A DNA stretch of 64,000 nucleotides from Symbiodinium natans (GCA_905221605.1 CAJNDS010000014.1:1027420-1091419); one strand, 5' to 3'. Shown: positions 48,205 through 58,466, numbered from the stretch's first letter. Notes: a model not told the origin generated them from the sequence alone. A program made the numbers and translations.

Positions 48205-49281
48205 GTGAGTCCGCTGCATAATCGTAAATGCACCACTTGTAGATAGATCAAGGTCTTGGACACGTGTGTACCCGAAAGCTGTGAGAAAGTGCAAGAGGCA
48301 TGGCCGAGTGCCTGGACTTGCAACCCGTGCAGAAACAAGTTGAGGGATGAAATCAGTGCTTCCGGGCGGAGATATCTCACGAAACCCCGGAATTGGAAGA
48401 GGAAGTTGTGTTGTGGACGGTTTCCGCAGATGTTGGGTTGAGCCTTTGACTTTCAGAGCCGGGTAGCCGGATGCAGAAGCAGCTCATGATGCTCATGGCA
48501 GGTTTAGGCATGCAATTTCGGTGCGCCCATTTTGGCGTTCTGGTCTTTTCCTGGAAAGGGTTGGGCTGAATTGTTGGCTGCAGTAGATTATGCCGAAATC
48601 CACGCAGATCCAATTTAGTTTGTTTTGGGGAGGTTGCGAAGCAGAGGTGAGATCCAAACGGTTCAGGTCTCAGGGGTATGCAGGGGCGCATTACTGAGAT
48701 CCAGCAGGTTTCAGCACGAGGGTTATTGGAATCCCTGCAGACACTCCTGCCATTTCCTGTCCAGGAGAAGGCGCAAGCAATACAACCGCGACGGCGGAAG
48801 TCATGCGGTGACGGGGTTGAGGCAAGTGTCAAGTGCACAGCCAGCCGGTTGTGGCGCGCAAGCCCACGGCCAACGAGTCACAACAGCCGATGACCTGCGA
48901 GGCGACCGGTACCAACCTCTATGGGCTACTGGCTCGGCGCTCAGCCGCCTAGCGGTTTCAAAGCAGGTCCTGATGGAGATCAAAGGATTGCAATGCTTAA
49001 CTATTTAAACCAAGTAGTTTTAGGCAAAATCCCAAAGCAGAGCTCAACGAATCGGAGGCTGTGAGCCTGCTCGGCCCCGGCAATGACAGGTGGCTGCTGG
49101 GTTTTGGTGTTTCCTTGCTTTCAAGACCTGTCAGAGCGAGCATGACCTTTCCGACTCATCCTGTGTGTTGCAGTTCCTTTTCCTGTAGGGTCCCTGATCA
49201 GACTTGTCCCTCGGACGTCGCTTGTTCAGGCCTCAGAAGGAGCTCGTGACATGGACCTCAAGGTGGCACCCAGTTCTCGGT
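48205..49281. other. intron or unassigned sequence
   Basis: Between the exon at 48128 and the RRM pieces. Possible small exons (such as EISHETPELEEEVVLWTVSA near 48360-48430) were not resolved. Confidence 0.3.
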
Positions 49282-49353
49282 CAGCATCCGGAAGATCCGG
49301 TGTGGCTCTCTGCCACCACGCTGATCATCAAGAACTTGCCTGCTCGCTGCAGG
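49282..49353 (+). CDS. Mei2-like RRM exon, beta-1 / RNP2
   Basis: The frame reads PEDPVWLSATTLIIKNLPAR then CRLQD. TLIIKNLPARC is an RNP2-type strand of an RNA-recognition motif and closely fits the T-L-x-I-R-N-I/L-P-x-R/K pattern of the Mei2 C-terminal RRM. The acceptor is probably TCGGTCAG|. Exon end uncertain. The rest of the RRM follows at 49604. Confidence 0.6.
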
Positions 49354-49603
49354 CTGCAGGACTGCAGGGGCACTATCGTGAACTGTCGTGAACTTTAGTG
49401 AAACAGTAGTGGCACAGTCCACATCTACTGCATCTTACCAGTCATGGAGGCCACACCTAGACACCTACACTTGATATCAGCCCAACAGCCTTTCCGAAGC
49501 ACCCACACCGATGTCGCACGGGGGGACAGTGCCTGCATCTGGTTTGCTCAAACTTGAAGGCGCAAGGTGGGGGGTAAAGTTCGTCCCTAGCTGATCGAAT
49601 GAG

Positions 49604-49843
49604 GAGCTCGTCAGTTTCATCAAGGACATTGTGGTTGCTGACGAGAGCTTGAGAATATTTCTTCCCTTTCAATCGCAGAAGGGCAAGAACAAAGGCTATT
49701 CTCTTGTAAGTTCCACACGCTGCCTGCAGCCCCTGGCCGCTTCGCTTTGGTCCAAGACCTTGCGTGGCCGTCACATCAAGATTGAGGCCTGCACCGAACC
49801 GATCAAGTCCGACACCACAGCTGTCTACCGGCTTGGTGATTAG
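49604..49843 (+). CDS. Mei2-like RRM, last exon
   Basis: One continuous frame reads EELVSFIKDIVVADESLRIF, LPFQSQKGKNKGYSLVSSTR and CLQPLAASLWSKTLRGRHIK, ending YRLGD-stop. It contains RRM helix 1 (ELVSFIKDIV), the RNP1 strand (KNKGYSLV), helix 2 (CLQPLAASLWSKTLRG) and beta-4 (HIKIEAC), in order. With the RNP2 exon at 49282 this gives a whole RRM of the Mei2-like type, an RNA-binding family strongly expanded in dinoflagellates. The acceptor is probably GAATGAG|. A 345-codon frame on the other strand (49457-50494) is only its shadow. Confidence 0.6.
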   Translation, partial: ELVSFIKDIVVADESLRIFLPFQSQKGKNKGYSLVSSTRCLQPLAASLWSKTLRGRHIKIEACTEPIKSDTTAVYRLGD

Positions 49844-51700
49844 ACGTTTTTCAGGAAGTTTTGACGCGTTGTGCGGTTCCAGGGTACGTTTCAGTTCCAA
49901 GCAGAGACTTGCAGAAGACCTCGCTTCCGCAGCTCTGGCATCTGTTTCCCCGCGGCCCTGGCACGGAGCGCAAGAATGCGCTGTATTTGGCAGCGCACGA
50001 AAGCGAGAGATGTGTGCATACCTCAGTACTGTGTAAGGTTCATACGTACAGGACATGCTACGCGCACAACTTGAAACGCTCGCTTTGACCCATGAGCCAC
50101 CAGCCAAGGGGCCAAGGGGGCCCCAAGGGCCGGTGCAACAAATGTGCACCACAACAGAGTTGACGCTGACTGAGTCGTCCAGAACTTCTGAGAAGTTTTG
50201 GCAGCGGCACTGCGCAGCACTTGTGTAGAGGGTAAGGACGGCGCAAGCGTCGGACATGGCTTTTTTCCCCACTTCTTGGTTTCGTGGAAGCGGGCTGAAG
50301 CCTTCCATGCATGCAGGGAGTGCTTGCTTTGTCGCGGAGCCGGCCTGGAGCACCATGTCATGAGCAATAGGCATCGGTTTCGAAGTTGAGCCGCCCTGAG
50401 CATGGGCTTGACCCGCACGGCCATGCTCGCCGGGCTTGCGCATCTCGTACATACAGATATCATGTACGAAGTTCCTGATAATGCACAGCTTCATGAAACT
50501 GTGGGAGCAGTGCCGAAATGCGCAGCATGCGCACTCGCATTCTGCTCAAGAAGGCGGATACATGCCACAGGTCGTTGAGAAATAGCCATAGCCAGATTCT
50601 ACAGTACTCAGCACGCTTACTGACTTGTCCTACGGCGAGTAGCACAGCGCGTGCTTCGGAAACGATGTGTGCAGCTCTCGGAGTTCGAAGTTTTTCCGAA
50701 GTGAACATAAGTGAGCTCCCATGGTTTTTGATGATTTTGGAAGAGCCGGAGCCGGTGCTGGCGAGGGCGTACATACAGTCTCATGTTTTTTTGTCAGCAA
50801 CGCTGAGTGACTCTGGCAGAGCAAGTTTGCAAAAGTGGCTGTGTATGGCGGACAGAATGGGTTTGTGTTGAAGTGAGGCTACAAGTTTGGTCAAAGAACG
50901 TAGACGTTAAATGCTGTCACACAAAACTTTGCCAGACCTCCTGCCCCGTTTCGGGGATTTTCGGACGGCGCATAAGGTTAGGACACAGCCAGAAAGCAAG
51001 TGGAGACGTTCTTGCGCTGAAGCCCCTGAACCACTCGAACTTTTCAGCGGAAACGGCTGCCTCACGGTCTGCTCACCAGAAAGAAAGCTGTTCCATTGTT
51101 GTTACTCGTTGCAGCAAAGATAGCACAGGGATGTCGTGCGCCCGAAGGCTAGGGTGCTGTATGCTCTAGTAGCTAGCATGGCAGCAGCCGTGTGCCGGCA
51201 GACCTCTGGAAGTCATGATGCGAGGCAGTTCGGTCCAGGGCCAGGGTGCCTGGGTTGGGATATTCCGTTATTCAAGGACGAGTGTGCTGGGTGAGACCGT
51301 CAGACTTAGGGGAGACGGGCCAGGGTGCAATTTGACGACAGCTGGTTTTTGTGTCTTGTGCCGAGTCGTGTGCTTAGGTACATGTACACAGTGTGGCGAT
51401 GCTTAGGCGCCCCAGCACATCAGTCATCAACACTCCGCTGCCGAAAGCTTGCTTCATTGGATCTCTGCATACCGAACATCTCTTAAAAGACATGCGGCTC
51501 ATGGTCCCCAATCGCCAGGGTATGCGCAACATGTTCCTCGTAGACCCGCAGCTCTCCTTTAGAGTTTCAGCCTGGCCCATTGGGAGGTGAAACAAGCAGG
51601 GAGTCAAGAGCAGGGAGCAGATCACGCCGCACCCTCAGCGGCCTTGGCGGCCTTAGCATCTCGTTATGATTTGCTGTGCTTCTCTGAGGGTAGACGCGTT
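49844..51700. other. intergenic; carries a dispersed repeat at 50190-50280
   Basis: 50190-50280 contains TAAGGACGGCGCAAGCGTC and neighbouring words shared with 53590-53670 downstream of the glucanase gene (about 75% alike over 75-80 bp). The rest has only short frames without domains. Confidence 0.4.
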
Positions 51701-51707
51701 CCATGTG

Positions 51708-51730
51708 CCGCCACAGCATTTTGCTGCAAG
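51708..51730 (+). promoter_or_regulatory. possible relict spliced-leader sequence upstream of the glucanase ORF
   Basis: GCATTTTGCTGCAAG matches the 3' part of the dinoflagellate spliced leader (CCATTTTGGCTCAAG) at 11 of 15 positions and lies 35 nt before the ATG at 51765. Relict leaders at this place are known in genes that arose by mRNA reintegration. The match is imperfect and could be chance. Confidence 0.25.
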
Positions 51731-51764
51731 CTCAGTCGCGATCAGTCGCGCTCCCTCTTCCGAG

Positions 51765-53582
51765 ATGAAGGGCTTCTCGGCGATCCTATCTGGCCTGGCT
51801 GTGGTTGCTTTGTGTGCGGCTGCAACCAAGTACGAGGCTGAGGATGCACTCCTTGCGGGGAGTGCCAAGGTGGCCTCTTGCTCAGCCGCATCCGGTGGAC
51901 AGCAGGTCAAGGATCTGGGCACAGATGGCTCCAGCAGCGGATCTGTGACTTTCACGGTCACCGTGGCGACGGCCGGCTACTACCAGGTGCTTGTGCAGTA
52001 CATGTCGGCAGTGGACCGGTCAGCTGAGATTGCCGTGAATGGTGGTGCGCCGGCCACGCACAGCTTCACCGACTCGGGAGTTTGGTGCTTTGCTGGCGGG
52101 GTCACTGCAAGCAAGACCGTGGAGCTGCTACTGGCTGCAGGCACCAACAGCATCAAGCTGAGCAACCCCTCGGCCTGGGCGCCTTTGATCGACTTCATCG
52201 ATGTCCCAGCGACCCCTTCCACCTTGCTCACCACGACTACGACTACCCGGCCACAAGTGTCTTATGAGGCAGAGGCTGGCACCTTGGCGGGCACAGCCGT
52301 GGCGGTGAGTTGCAGCACAGCATCCGGTGGGCAGATGGTCAATGGCTTGAAGTATGGCCCTACGAACTCCTTGCTGCTTACGGTCTCTGCTGCCGCTCCC
52401 GGCATCCACTACATGACCGTGAAGTATTTCAGCAAGAATGAGCGCAATCTGATCGTCACCGTGGGCACGATTGCACAGACGATCAAGATGCCCCCTAGTG
52501 GCAATTGGTGCTTCGAGGGTGGTGTCCCAAGCCAGTACTCCATCAACGTGAACCTTACCGCAGGCCTCAACAGCATCACGTTCGAAGCACTCCCTGCAGA
52601 GGAGGCGCCAGTTATCGACAGCATCCTGCTCGAAAAGCAAAACCCCAAGAAGGGTCTCATTGTCGGCAAGGACGTGAGCTTAGAGGATGCTTCCCACTTC
52701 GGAGAGTACATCTCCTGGTATTATCGCTATGCTCCCACGGAGCCGAGCGAGATGCGTGCCTGGGCCACGCAGAACAACATCGAATATGTGCCCATGATAG
52801 GCTACGATGCGATGCCATTGCTGGATGGCACTAAATGCGCTTTGCTGGCCCGTGCCGTGGATCCAGCTAATAATGTCACAAGCATCTGCAGCTACCAGGA
52901 CGTCTTGGATACTGTGGAGTCGAACAACATGAGCCGCACAAAGTACATCTTTGGCAGCAACGAGCCATGGAATCCCAACGATGCCAACATCACAGTTGCG
53001 GAGGGTGTGCACATTTGGACGACTTACACACAGCCTGTGGCGCAACAGCTTGGGCTGATGCTCTTGTCGCCAAACGTGGGCCGGAGCACCAGACAGTTGG
53101 ATTGGATCGAAGAGTTCCTGAAGCTTTGCTTTGACACCGTGGGCTGCGATGTGGACCTAATGCGAGGGGTCATGGTGCACGAGTACAAGTGCAAGGAGAG
53201 CTATTGGATCAGCAACTACGATGACAACGGCTTCTTCTTCACAGATTTGGGAAGCCGTATGGGCAGCTATGGCGGAAAGGATTGGGGTTCTTGGCTTGAT
53301 GCGCAGGAGATTTGGGTCACCGAGACGAACTGCTTCTGGGAGACCACGCAGCCGCACCCCAGCAACGTTCAGCAGTGCCAGGCGGTGACCAACCAGCGCA
53401 CGTCTAGCCATGGCATGGGCTCGCTGCAGTGGATGGAGAAGAGTAGCATCAATCGCTACGCCTGGTGGACCACCGTGAACAAGAACCCTTCCAAGACTCA
53501 GCTCCTGGTGGACTACACAACAAAAGAGTTGAATCCGACTGGCCTTGCATACATGAACCCAGTGTCCGCCACTTCTTGCTGA
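51765..53582 (+). CDS. secreted GH128-type beta-1,3-glucanase with two N-terminal CBM-like modules
   Basis: Complete intronless 605-residue gene and the best-supported gene in the window. The start at 51765 is chosen because it begins a good signal peptide (MKGFSAILSGLAVVALCAAA). The frame stays open upstream to 51666 without one. Residues 23-147 and 167-290 are two related modules, each starting YEAE and carrying A-S-G-G-Q and G-x-W-C-F, typical of CBM6/CBM35-like carbohydrate-binding domains. A threonine-rich linker (153-161) separates them. Residues 295-605 are the Asl1-like catalytic domain of family GH128: a WYY strand near 318, GSNEP at 397-401 giving the likely acid/base Glu400, and WVTE at 517-520 giving the likely nucleophile Glu520. 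The expected role is endo-cleavage of beta-1,3-glucan outside the cell or in wall remodelling. The lack of introns contrasts with its neighbours and suggests retroposition or a transferred origin. Confidence 0.88.
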   Translation: MKGFSAILSGLAVVALCAAATKYEAEDALLAGSAKVASCSAASGGQQVKDLGTDGSSSGSVTFTVTVATAGYYQVLVQYMSAVDRSAEIAVNGGAPATHSFTDSGVWCFAGGVTASKTVELLLAAGTNSIKLSNPSAWAPLIDFIDVPATPSTLLTTTTTTRPQVSYEAEAGTLAGTAVAVSCSTASGGQMVNGLKYGPTNSLLLTVSAAAPGIHYMTVKYFSKNERNLIVTVGTIAQTIKMPPSGNWCFEGGVPSQYSINVNLTAGLNSITFEALPAEEAPVIDSILLEKQNPKKGLIVGKDVSLEDASHFGEYISWYYRYAPTEPSEMRAWATQNNIEYVPMIGYDAMPLLDGTKCALLARAVDPANNVTSICSYQDVLDTVESNNMSRTKYIFGSNEPWNPNDANITVAEGVHIWTTYTQPVAQQLGLMLLSPNVGRSTRQLDWIEEFLKLCFDTVGCDVDLMRGVMVHEYKCKESYWISNYDDNGFFFTDLGSRMGSYGGKDWGSWLDAQEIWVTETNCFWETTQPHPSNVQQCQAVTNQRTSSHGMGSLQWMEKSSINRYAWWTTVNKNPSKTQLLVDYTTKELNPTGLAYMNPVSATSC

Positions 53583-54050
53583 GCAAGGTTTTGGCAGTTC
53601 CAGCGCTGCGCTGCATCTTTGTACAGGCTAAGGACGGCACAGGCGTCCGACATTAGGGCCTTCTCAGCTCGGCTGGTGTACCCCACTTGCGCTGGCCTCG
53701 CTGAGCTCCTAGCTCCTTAGCTCCATGCACGATATGCACGATGCAAGGAGCCGGCAGGTTGCTCAAGCCCGGGACTCGCTGGGCAGACGCAAACGCTGCA
53801 GAGAAAAACGCAGAGGTTCCTCCTCCTACCGTGGTAACCCGACTTCTCTGTCCAAGCAGAAAGTAGGATCGCACTCGTGGGAACTCAACATGTCATAAAG
53901 GAACATGTGAGAGCCGTTTGCTAAAGGTGCAAGGTTCAAATTGCAGCTTGTTGCATTGTCGTGCCTAGCGCGTCAGAACATGCCACCGGTGTGAGCAGAG
54001 CAAGCCTGTTGCAGTAGGACTTTCAGCCTGCGTCCGTTGTCTCTCCCGCA
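53583..54050. other. 3' flank of the glucanase gene
   Basis: 53590-53670 is the second copy of the repeat seen at 50190-50280. It directly follows the stop codon and may be a 3' UTR element. No AATAAA-type signal stands out. Confidence 0.4.
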
Positions 54051-54248
54051 GGTACCGTGGACCGCAACTGCTTCCGGCCTCCAGTACCGCGACGTTGCCA
54101 TGGGCAGAGAGTCAAAGAGATGTGGGAGGGGTTGCTGTGGAGTTGTGCCGGCATGTGTGGGCTAGAGGCTGTCGCACAATGCTTGACGAAGTTTGACATG
54201 GAGCTGGCGCCCTGTCCCGCTGCCCTTGGGATCAAGATCACATGTTAG
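54051..54248 (+). CDS. probable last exon of unknown protein
   Basis: After CTCCCGCAG| (a good pyrimidine-rich acceptor) the frame reads TVDRNCFRPPVPRRCHGQRV, then KEMWEGLLWSCAGMCGLEAV and AQCLTKFDMELAPCPAALGI, ending KITC-stop. Cysteine- and tryptophan-containing, not low complexity. No family recognised. Upstream exons not found. Confidence 0.4.
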   Translation, partial: GTVDRNCFRPPVPRRCHGQRVKEMWEGLLWSCAGMCGLEAVAQCLTKFDMELAPCPAALGIKITC

Positions 54249-54454
54249 CATCGATGTTGCCTATGCCGCGTAGAGACCTCCAAAGGTCAACTCGAAGAGT
54301 TGCTGCGGGCAGAAAATTTCAGAACAGTTCCGATCAGCAGAGTCTTTAGAGTGGCTACAGAGAGATGTCGTAGAGTCAGACGATGAGTGGCGATGAAGCG
54401 ATTGCGTGAGCGGGTTCCAACGAAGAACTTGAGGGCCAGAGCATTCTTCCCTCG
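54249..54454. other. unassigned
   Basis: No supportable feature. Confidence 0.3.
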
Positions 54455-54831
54455 GGCCTTCCGCTCGTTTCACTGCGCCTCACCCGGCCAGGCAAGTAGT
54501 CGATGGGAAGTGGATCGTGACCCGACACTTCGACGTACGCTCTGGTGGCAGCAAAAGGAAAACACAAAGAATGGCTTCACGCAGCTTCGGAGGCTGAAGG
54601 AGCGAGAGTTATTTTGATTTTGCATTCTTACCCTGGCGATGTCTGAGTGCTTGCGTTTCTTAACGGATCATGTGAAAGATATTGACAAAGAAGGGTTGGT
54701 TTGTGGCTCAGCCACCTGCTGTCGCTTCTGTTGTGCAAAGCTTAGCAAAGCAACCTGTTGGCTCTTGCGCCTGCCCGCATGCCACTCCTGGAGGGACCAG
54801 CTGTGTGTAGGTAGGGGCGCTGCGCGCGGGT
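54455..54831 (+). repeat. duplicated segment, copy 2
   Basis: Second copy of 46881-47270. The exon-like reading VDGKWIVTRHFD is kept, but the donor GTAAGC has become GTACGC and flanking indels change the frame, so this copy looks non-functional as an exon. Confidence 0.85.
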
Positions 54832-56394
54832 GTGCTTGCCAGCGCGAGCTATTGCGATTCGAGCTCATGGCCTGCTGTGGCTCCCGCACGTCTCCCACAC
54901 CCTTGGAGCTTTATGCGCAATCGCTGCCACATGAGGCGGAAGCTGCTGGGCATCAATACCAGAAGAAGTAGCGGTGGGTGGCGGCGGCAGGCGGAGGAGT
55001 AGTAGTCGTCGTCGTAGTGGTAGTAGTAGTAGGACGACCCTTCCTTGGGTCTGCGTAGCTGATGCCAGTGTCTTCGCATACTCGTTCTCCCGAAGCCCAC
55101 ACATCATGGTTTTGGGCCTGCGGTTGCTCTAAATCCATATTAGATCAGTCTTTCGCGAATGTTGAGCACCCCCAAGAAATTTGCAGTGTCTGCCATTGGA
55201 AGAGGTCAGGAGGCGCATTGGGTCCAAAGCCACAGAATTTCCAGGGTTCTTGGTCTTTGCGTGTTTGCTGTGGTGGGGATGGTGGGACATAGCTGCACGA
55301 TGGGGAGAAAGGAGCTCCCAGCCTTCGCGGCAGAAGCGGTAGGCGACAGAGTCGACACGTACGATTCTCAAGGAAGTCTTTGCGTGAGGAGCTTCTAGGA
55401 AAGGTGCCATCGACGGCTTGCAGGGCAGCAACAGCATGTAAGCCGTTTGAGCAAAGTCGTGCAGGGGAGAATACAGCAGTAAACAAATGCATGTCATATC
55501 AGTCATGCATATGCCATGCCTAGCACCAAGCAGCCTGTTGAGGCTCCTCCAATGCTCTTCCCCATGTATACCGTGACCGCAAATGTGCTCCTCCAGATGA
55601 CAAGCGTCGAGCCGCACGAGAAGTTGAAGGCCGAAGCAAGCAGTGGTGTGGATAATTAGTATTGATATACGGTTATAGAAGGAGTTGCAGTGTAAGCAGG
55701 ATGCGACAGATTTGCCTTTTGGATGTAACTCTGGCGGCATGGGTGACACTGGAAAATAGAATGGACAACAAGAGAGTGACATGAAATGGAACATGAAGGG
55801 CCGTCGTGTACAGGGATTCAAGAAGGGCGCCCGGACAGCACAATGGTTTAGGATCACTGGTTGCTAGGCTTACTGTCCCTTATTCTGTCAAGGCATCGAT
55901 TCCAGCATCCATTTGGCTGTTCGAGTTCTGCCTCGCGACCTTGACCGTAGTTACAAGGCGGTAGTCTTTGACCTCCTCAAACAGCCCAAAGACGAGATCA
56001 GGCCATTGTAACCATCAAGGTGGTATATTGCGATTTGACTAGGTCCAACTGTGGAAATTATTTGGGGTCCAGGTAGGACGGATTGCGCCTAGGAAATAAG
56101 GCCCGTGAGGGGAGTACCATTTGACCGAGAGCCACGTCGAGCACCCAGCATAGAGATGTTCAGATCTGTTGAGACCTTCTTAGAAAGCCATTGCTTCCGC
56201 CCCCCCCCCCCCCCCCCCCCACGTGCTTTTTCTTGATTTCACGGGCCCAAGGGATGCCCCTCAGAGCACCTAGCCGGTATTTTTGTTTTGTCCACGCCTT
56301 CTATATCCAGTACTGCTGCTTCTGGTCTCCATGTCACTACCCACCTCATTGTCTTGTTTGACTTGCAACTGTTACCTGTGCGCCCCATGCTCTG
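54832..56394. other. unassigned; GTA/GTC microsatellite at 54999-55034 and poly-C at 56202-56220
   Basis: The microsatellite is a GTAGTAGTCGTCGTC-type triplet tract. The 242-codon frame on the complementary strand (55129-55857) has no domain and lies in sequence of ordinary composition. The poly-C run is about 19 nt. Confidence 0.5.
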
Positions 56395-56523
56395 AAGGCG
56401 CGGGGCGAGCTGTGCATCTTCAGTCACAGCATGGGCAAGGCAGCTTTTGTTTCGCACCAGTGGGTTTCCGCGTACCATCCAGATCCCGACTTCAAGCAGA
56501 TGAAGGTCTTGCAAGATGCCGCT
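56395..56523 (+). CDS. SHQW/ankyrin protein, exon with the SHQW motif
   Basis: The frame reads KARGELCIFSHSMGKAAFVS then HQWVSAYHPDPDFKQMKVLQ and DAA. F-V-S-H-Q-W followed by H-P-D-P is the N-terminal signature of a large dinoflagellate family that continues with Y-D-Y-F-S-C-P-Q and ankyrin repeats. The frame meets TGA at 56524, so the exon ends near there. The protein start lies upstream and was not found. Confidence 0.65.
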
Positions 56524-56661
56524 TGATCGCAGGGAGTCCAGTGCCACGATGCATGCGCACTTGCCGCAGAAAAGTGGGAAGAGCTTCCCTACCAGCTGTA
56601 GCTAGTATTCTTTGTTAGTTGCAAAATCATCAGCAGCTCTGCGTGCTTCTGGACTGCCCAG

Positions 56662-56763
56662 GTTGTGAAGCGGCTGCTGAGCAGCGATGGGTCCATTTCG
56701 GTGGACATCACCACCGAAACCCTAGTGCGAACGGCCAAACCGCTCCGCATGCAGGAGTTCCAG
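56662..56763 (+). CDS. SHQW/ankyrin protein, second exon
   Basis: After CTGCCCAG| the frame reads VVKRLLSSDGSISVDITTET, then LVRTAKPLRMQEFQ, and the donor |GTGCAG follows. The following intron (56764-56883) is exactly 120 nt and free of in-frame stops, so a naive reading continues through it. Family alignment (MQEFQ then AQALFFWYDYFSCPQ) supports splicing it out. Confidence 0.65.
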
Positions 56764-56883
56764 GTGCAGATGGAACATGAAACAGAAAACGGAAGGGGTC
56801 GAAGTGATGAAGGGACCAGGCCAACCAAATACACTTTCTTGTTGCTTTTTTGCATTCTTTATCATGGGACATCCCGTTCTCAG

Positions 56884-57843
56884 GCGCAGGCACTCTTCTT
56901 TTGGTACGATTATTTTTCGTGCCCACAGCTGGAGCGCCGGCACGGTTTTGGTGCAGATGACGAGGATAGTAGCAAGCAGGCCGATGCCATCAATAGCATC
57001 CCCGCCTACGTCACCAATTGCCACTTCTTTCTGGCCCTGTGCCCGGTGATCGATTGCTTTGAAGAGAACAAGGTGCTCTCACCGCTCACGTGGAGCCGAA
57101 GAGGTTGGTGTCGTGTGGAAAGAATTGGTCGTGAGCTGTCGAGAGAAAGTACCTGGGTTCTGATCCAGAGCAGCACGTTCATGGAAGTTGTTGGCACTCT
57201 GAATTCCTTTCCGGCTGGAATGGTCGGGGAGGGCAATTTCACAGTCCGGGAGGATAAGCAGAAATTAGGCCCGGTGATGCGGCAGATGATCGTGCAAAAG
57301 CTGCAGCAGTCGCTGCGATCTGGCGACCTGCCCGGATTCCGGCGCTACTTCAACCTAAATGGTGTCTACCTGCGTGAGCTTCAGGTCGAGCCTGTGGGCG
57401 GCTTTCTTCCCAGCTGCGAAAGCCGAGCCGGCAACGTAGTAGCGGAGTTCCTGCATCAAAACGGCTTCAGGAGAATTGGAGAGGTCGACAGCGCGGGGTG
57501 GCGGCCACTGCACTATGCGGCACTGGGTGGCAACGCAGAAGTTCTGCAGGGCATGCTGGAGCAGCGTGCCAACGTGAACTGGCGCACGTCGAAGGATGTG
57601 CCTGCCATGGGCAGCCCACCCTGGATGTCGGCACTGGATATTGCATCGGGTGCGAAGCACTACCAGGCTGCACGGCTGCTTATCGAAGCAAGGGCCCATC
57701 TTGAAGGCGGGCTCCTGCCTTCCCTCATGGTTGCCACCTTCCCCAACGATGCGGAGATTATCCGACTGCTCTGCGATGCAGGTAGCAATCCACTGCACCG
57801 GAACCTTATTGGGAACACCGCCTACCTGGCTGCAGCGGGTCAT
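56884..57843 (+). CDS. SHQW/ankyrin protein, main exon
   Basis: Opens AQALFFWYDYFSCPQLERRH after TTCTCAG|. Then follow the conserved AINSIPAYV, FFLALCPVIDCFEENKVLSP and LTWSRRGWCRVERIGRELS segments, a linker (about 57240-57400, MRQMIVQKLQQSLRSGDLPGF), and three or four ankyrin repeats from about 57484: SAGWRPLHYAALGGNAEVLQ, a repeat around PPWMSALDIASGAKHYQAAR, one around SLMVATFPNDAEIIRLLCDA, and GNTAYLAAAGH. The protein is expected to be intracellular, with ankyrin repeats for protein binding and an N-terminal domain of unknown activity. The exon probably ends near 57843. Beyond this the frame turns into (AT)n and poly-C. Confidence 0.75.
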
Positions 57844-57926
57844 TGGGTGCAAGGAGTACTGCATGCTTCCATAGTTGAGGTACTGCCCCACTGTAACAGC
57901 TGGACAATCTTTCTAGTATGCATACA

Positions 57927-57969
<43 letters not shown>

Positions 57970-58046
57970 TACCCCCCCCCCCCCCCCCCCCCCCCCCCCA
58001 TGGACCTACCAATTTCCTTTGTTTTTATCCATGAATTTCGCGGTCT

Positions 58047-58400
58047 AAGCCACATGGTTTGAAAACCATGGATTTTATGGATAACATTGGTTTTACCGAT
58101 GTTTTCGGGCTCTATCCTTCAAAAACATTGGTAGAACCAATGTCATCCGTGAATTGGGTGCTCCCAGCCACATGGTTTGAAAACCATGGGTTTTATGGAT
58201 AACATTGGTTTTGCCGATGTTTTCGGGCTCCATCCTTCAAACACATTGGGGTAAAACCAATGTTATCCGTGAATTGGGTGCTCCCAGCCACATTTTTAGA
58301 AAACCATGGATTTTATGGATAGCATTGGTTTTGCCGATGTTTTCGGGCTCCATCCTTCAAAAACATGGGTAAAACTAATGTTTTCCATGATTTTCGTGAT
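58047..58400. repeat. 119-bp tandem repeat, three copies
   Basis: Units start near 58047, 58166 and 58286 at AGCCACAT. Each includes ATAACATTGG, CCGATGTTTTCGGGC and CCTTCA, and shares the core ACATTGGTTTTACCGATGT with the 263-bp satellite. Confidence 0.9.
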
Positions 58401-58466
58401 CTGAGGCTCTCTCCCAGCCACCATTTCTCGAGGTAGTACCAAGCAACAAACTCGAATCCTGCAAAA

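Noticed and set aside
49457-50494. 345-codon open frame on the - strand, the longest on that strand
   Set aside because: It overlaps the RRM last exon in antisense and shows no domain. The + strand reading has RNP1 and RNP2 in order.
55129-55857. 242-codon - strand frame
   Set aside because: No recognisable motif. Opposite to the direction of all supported genes.
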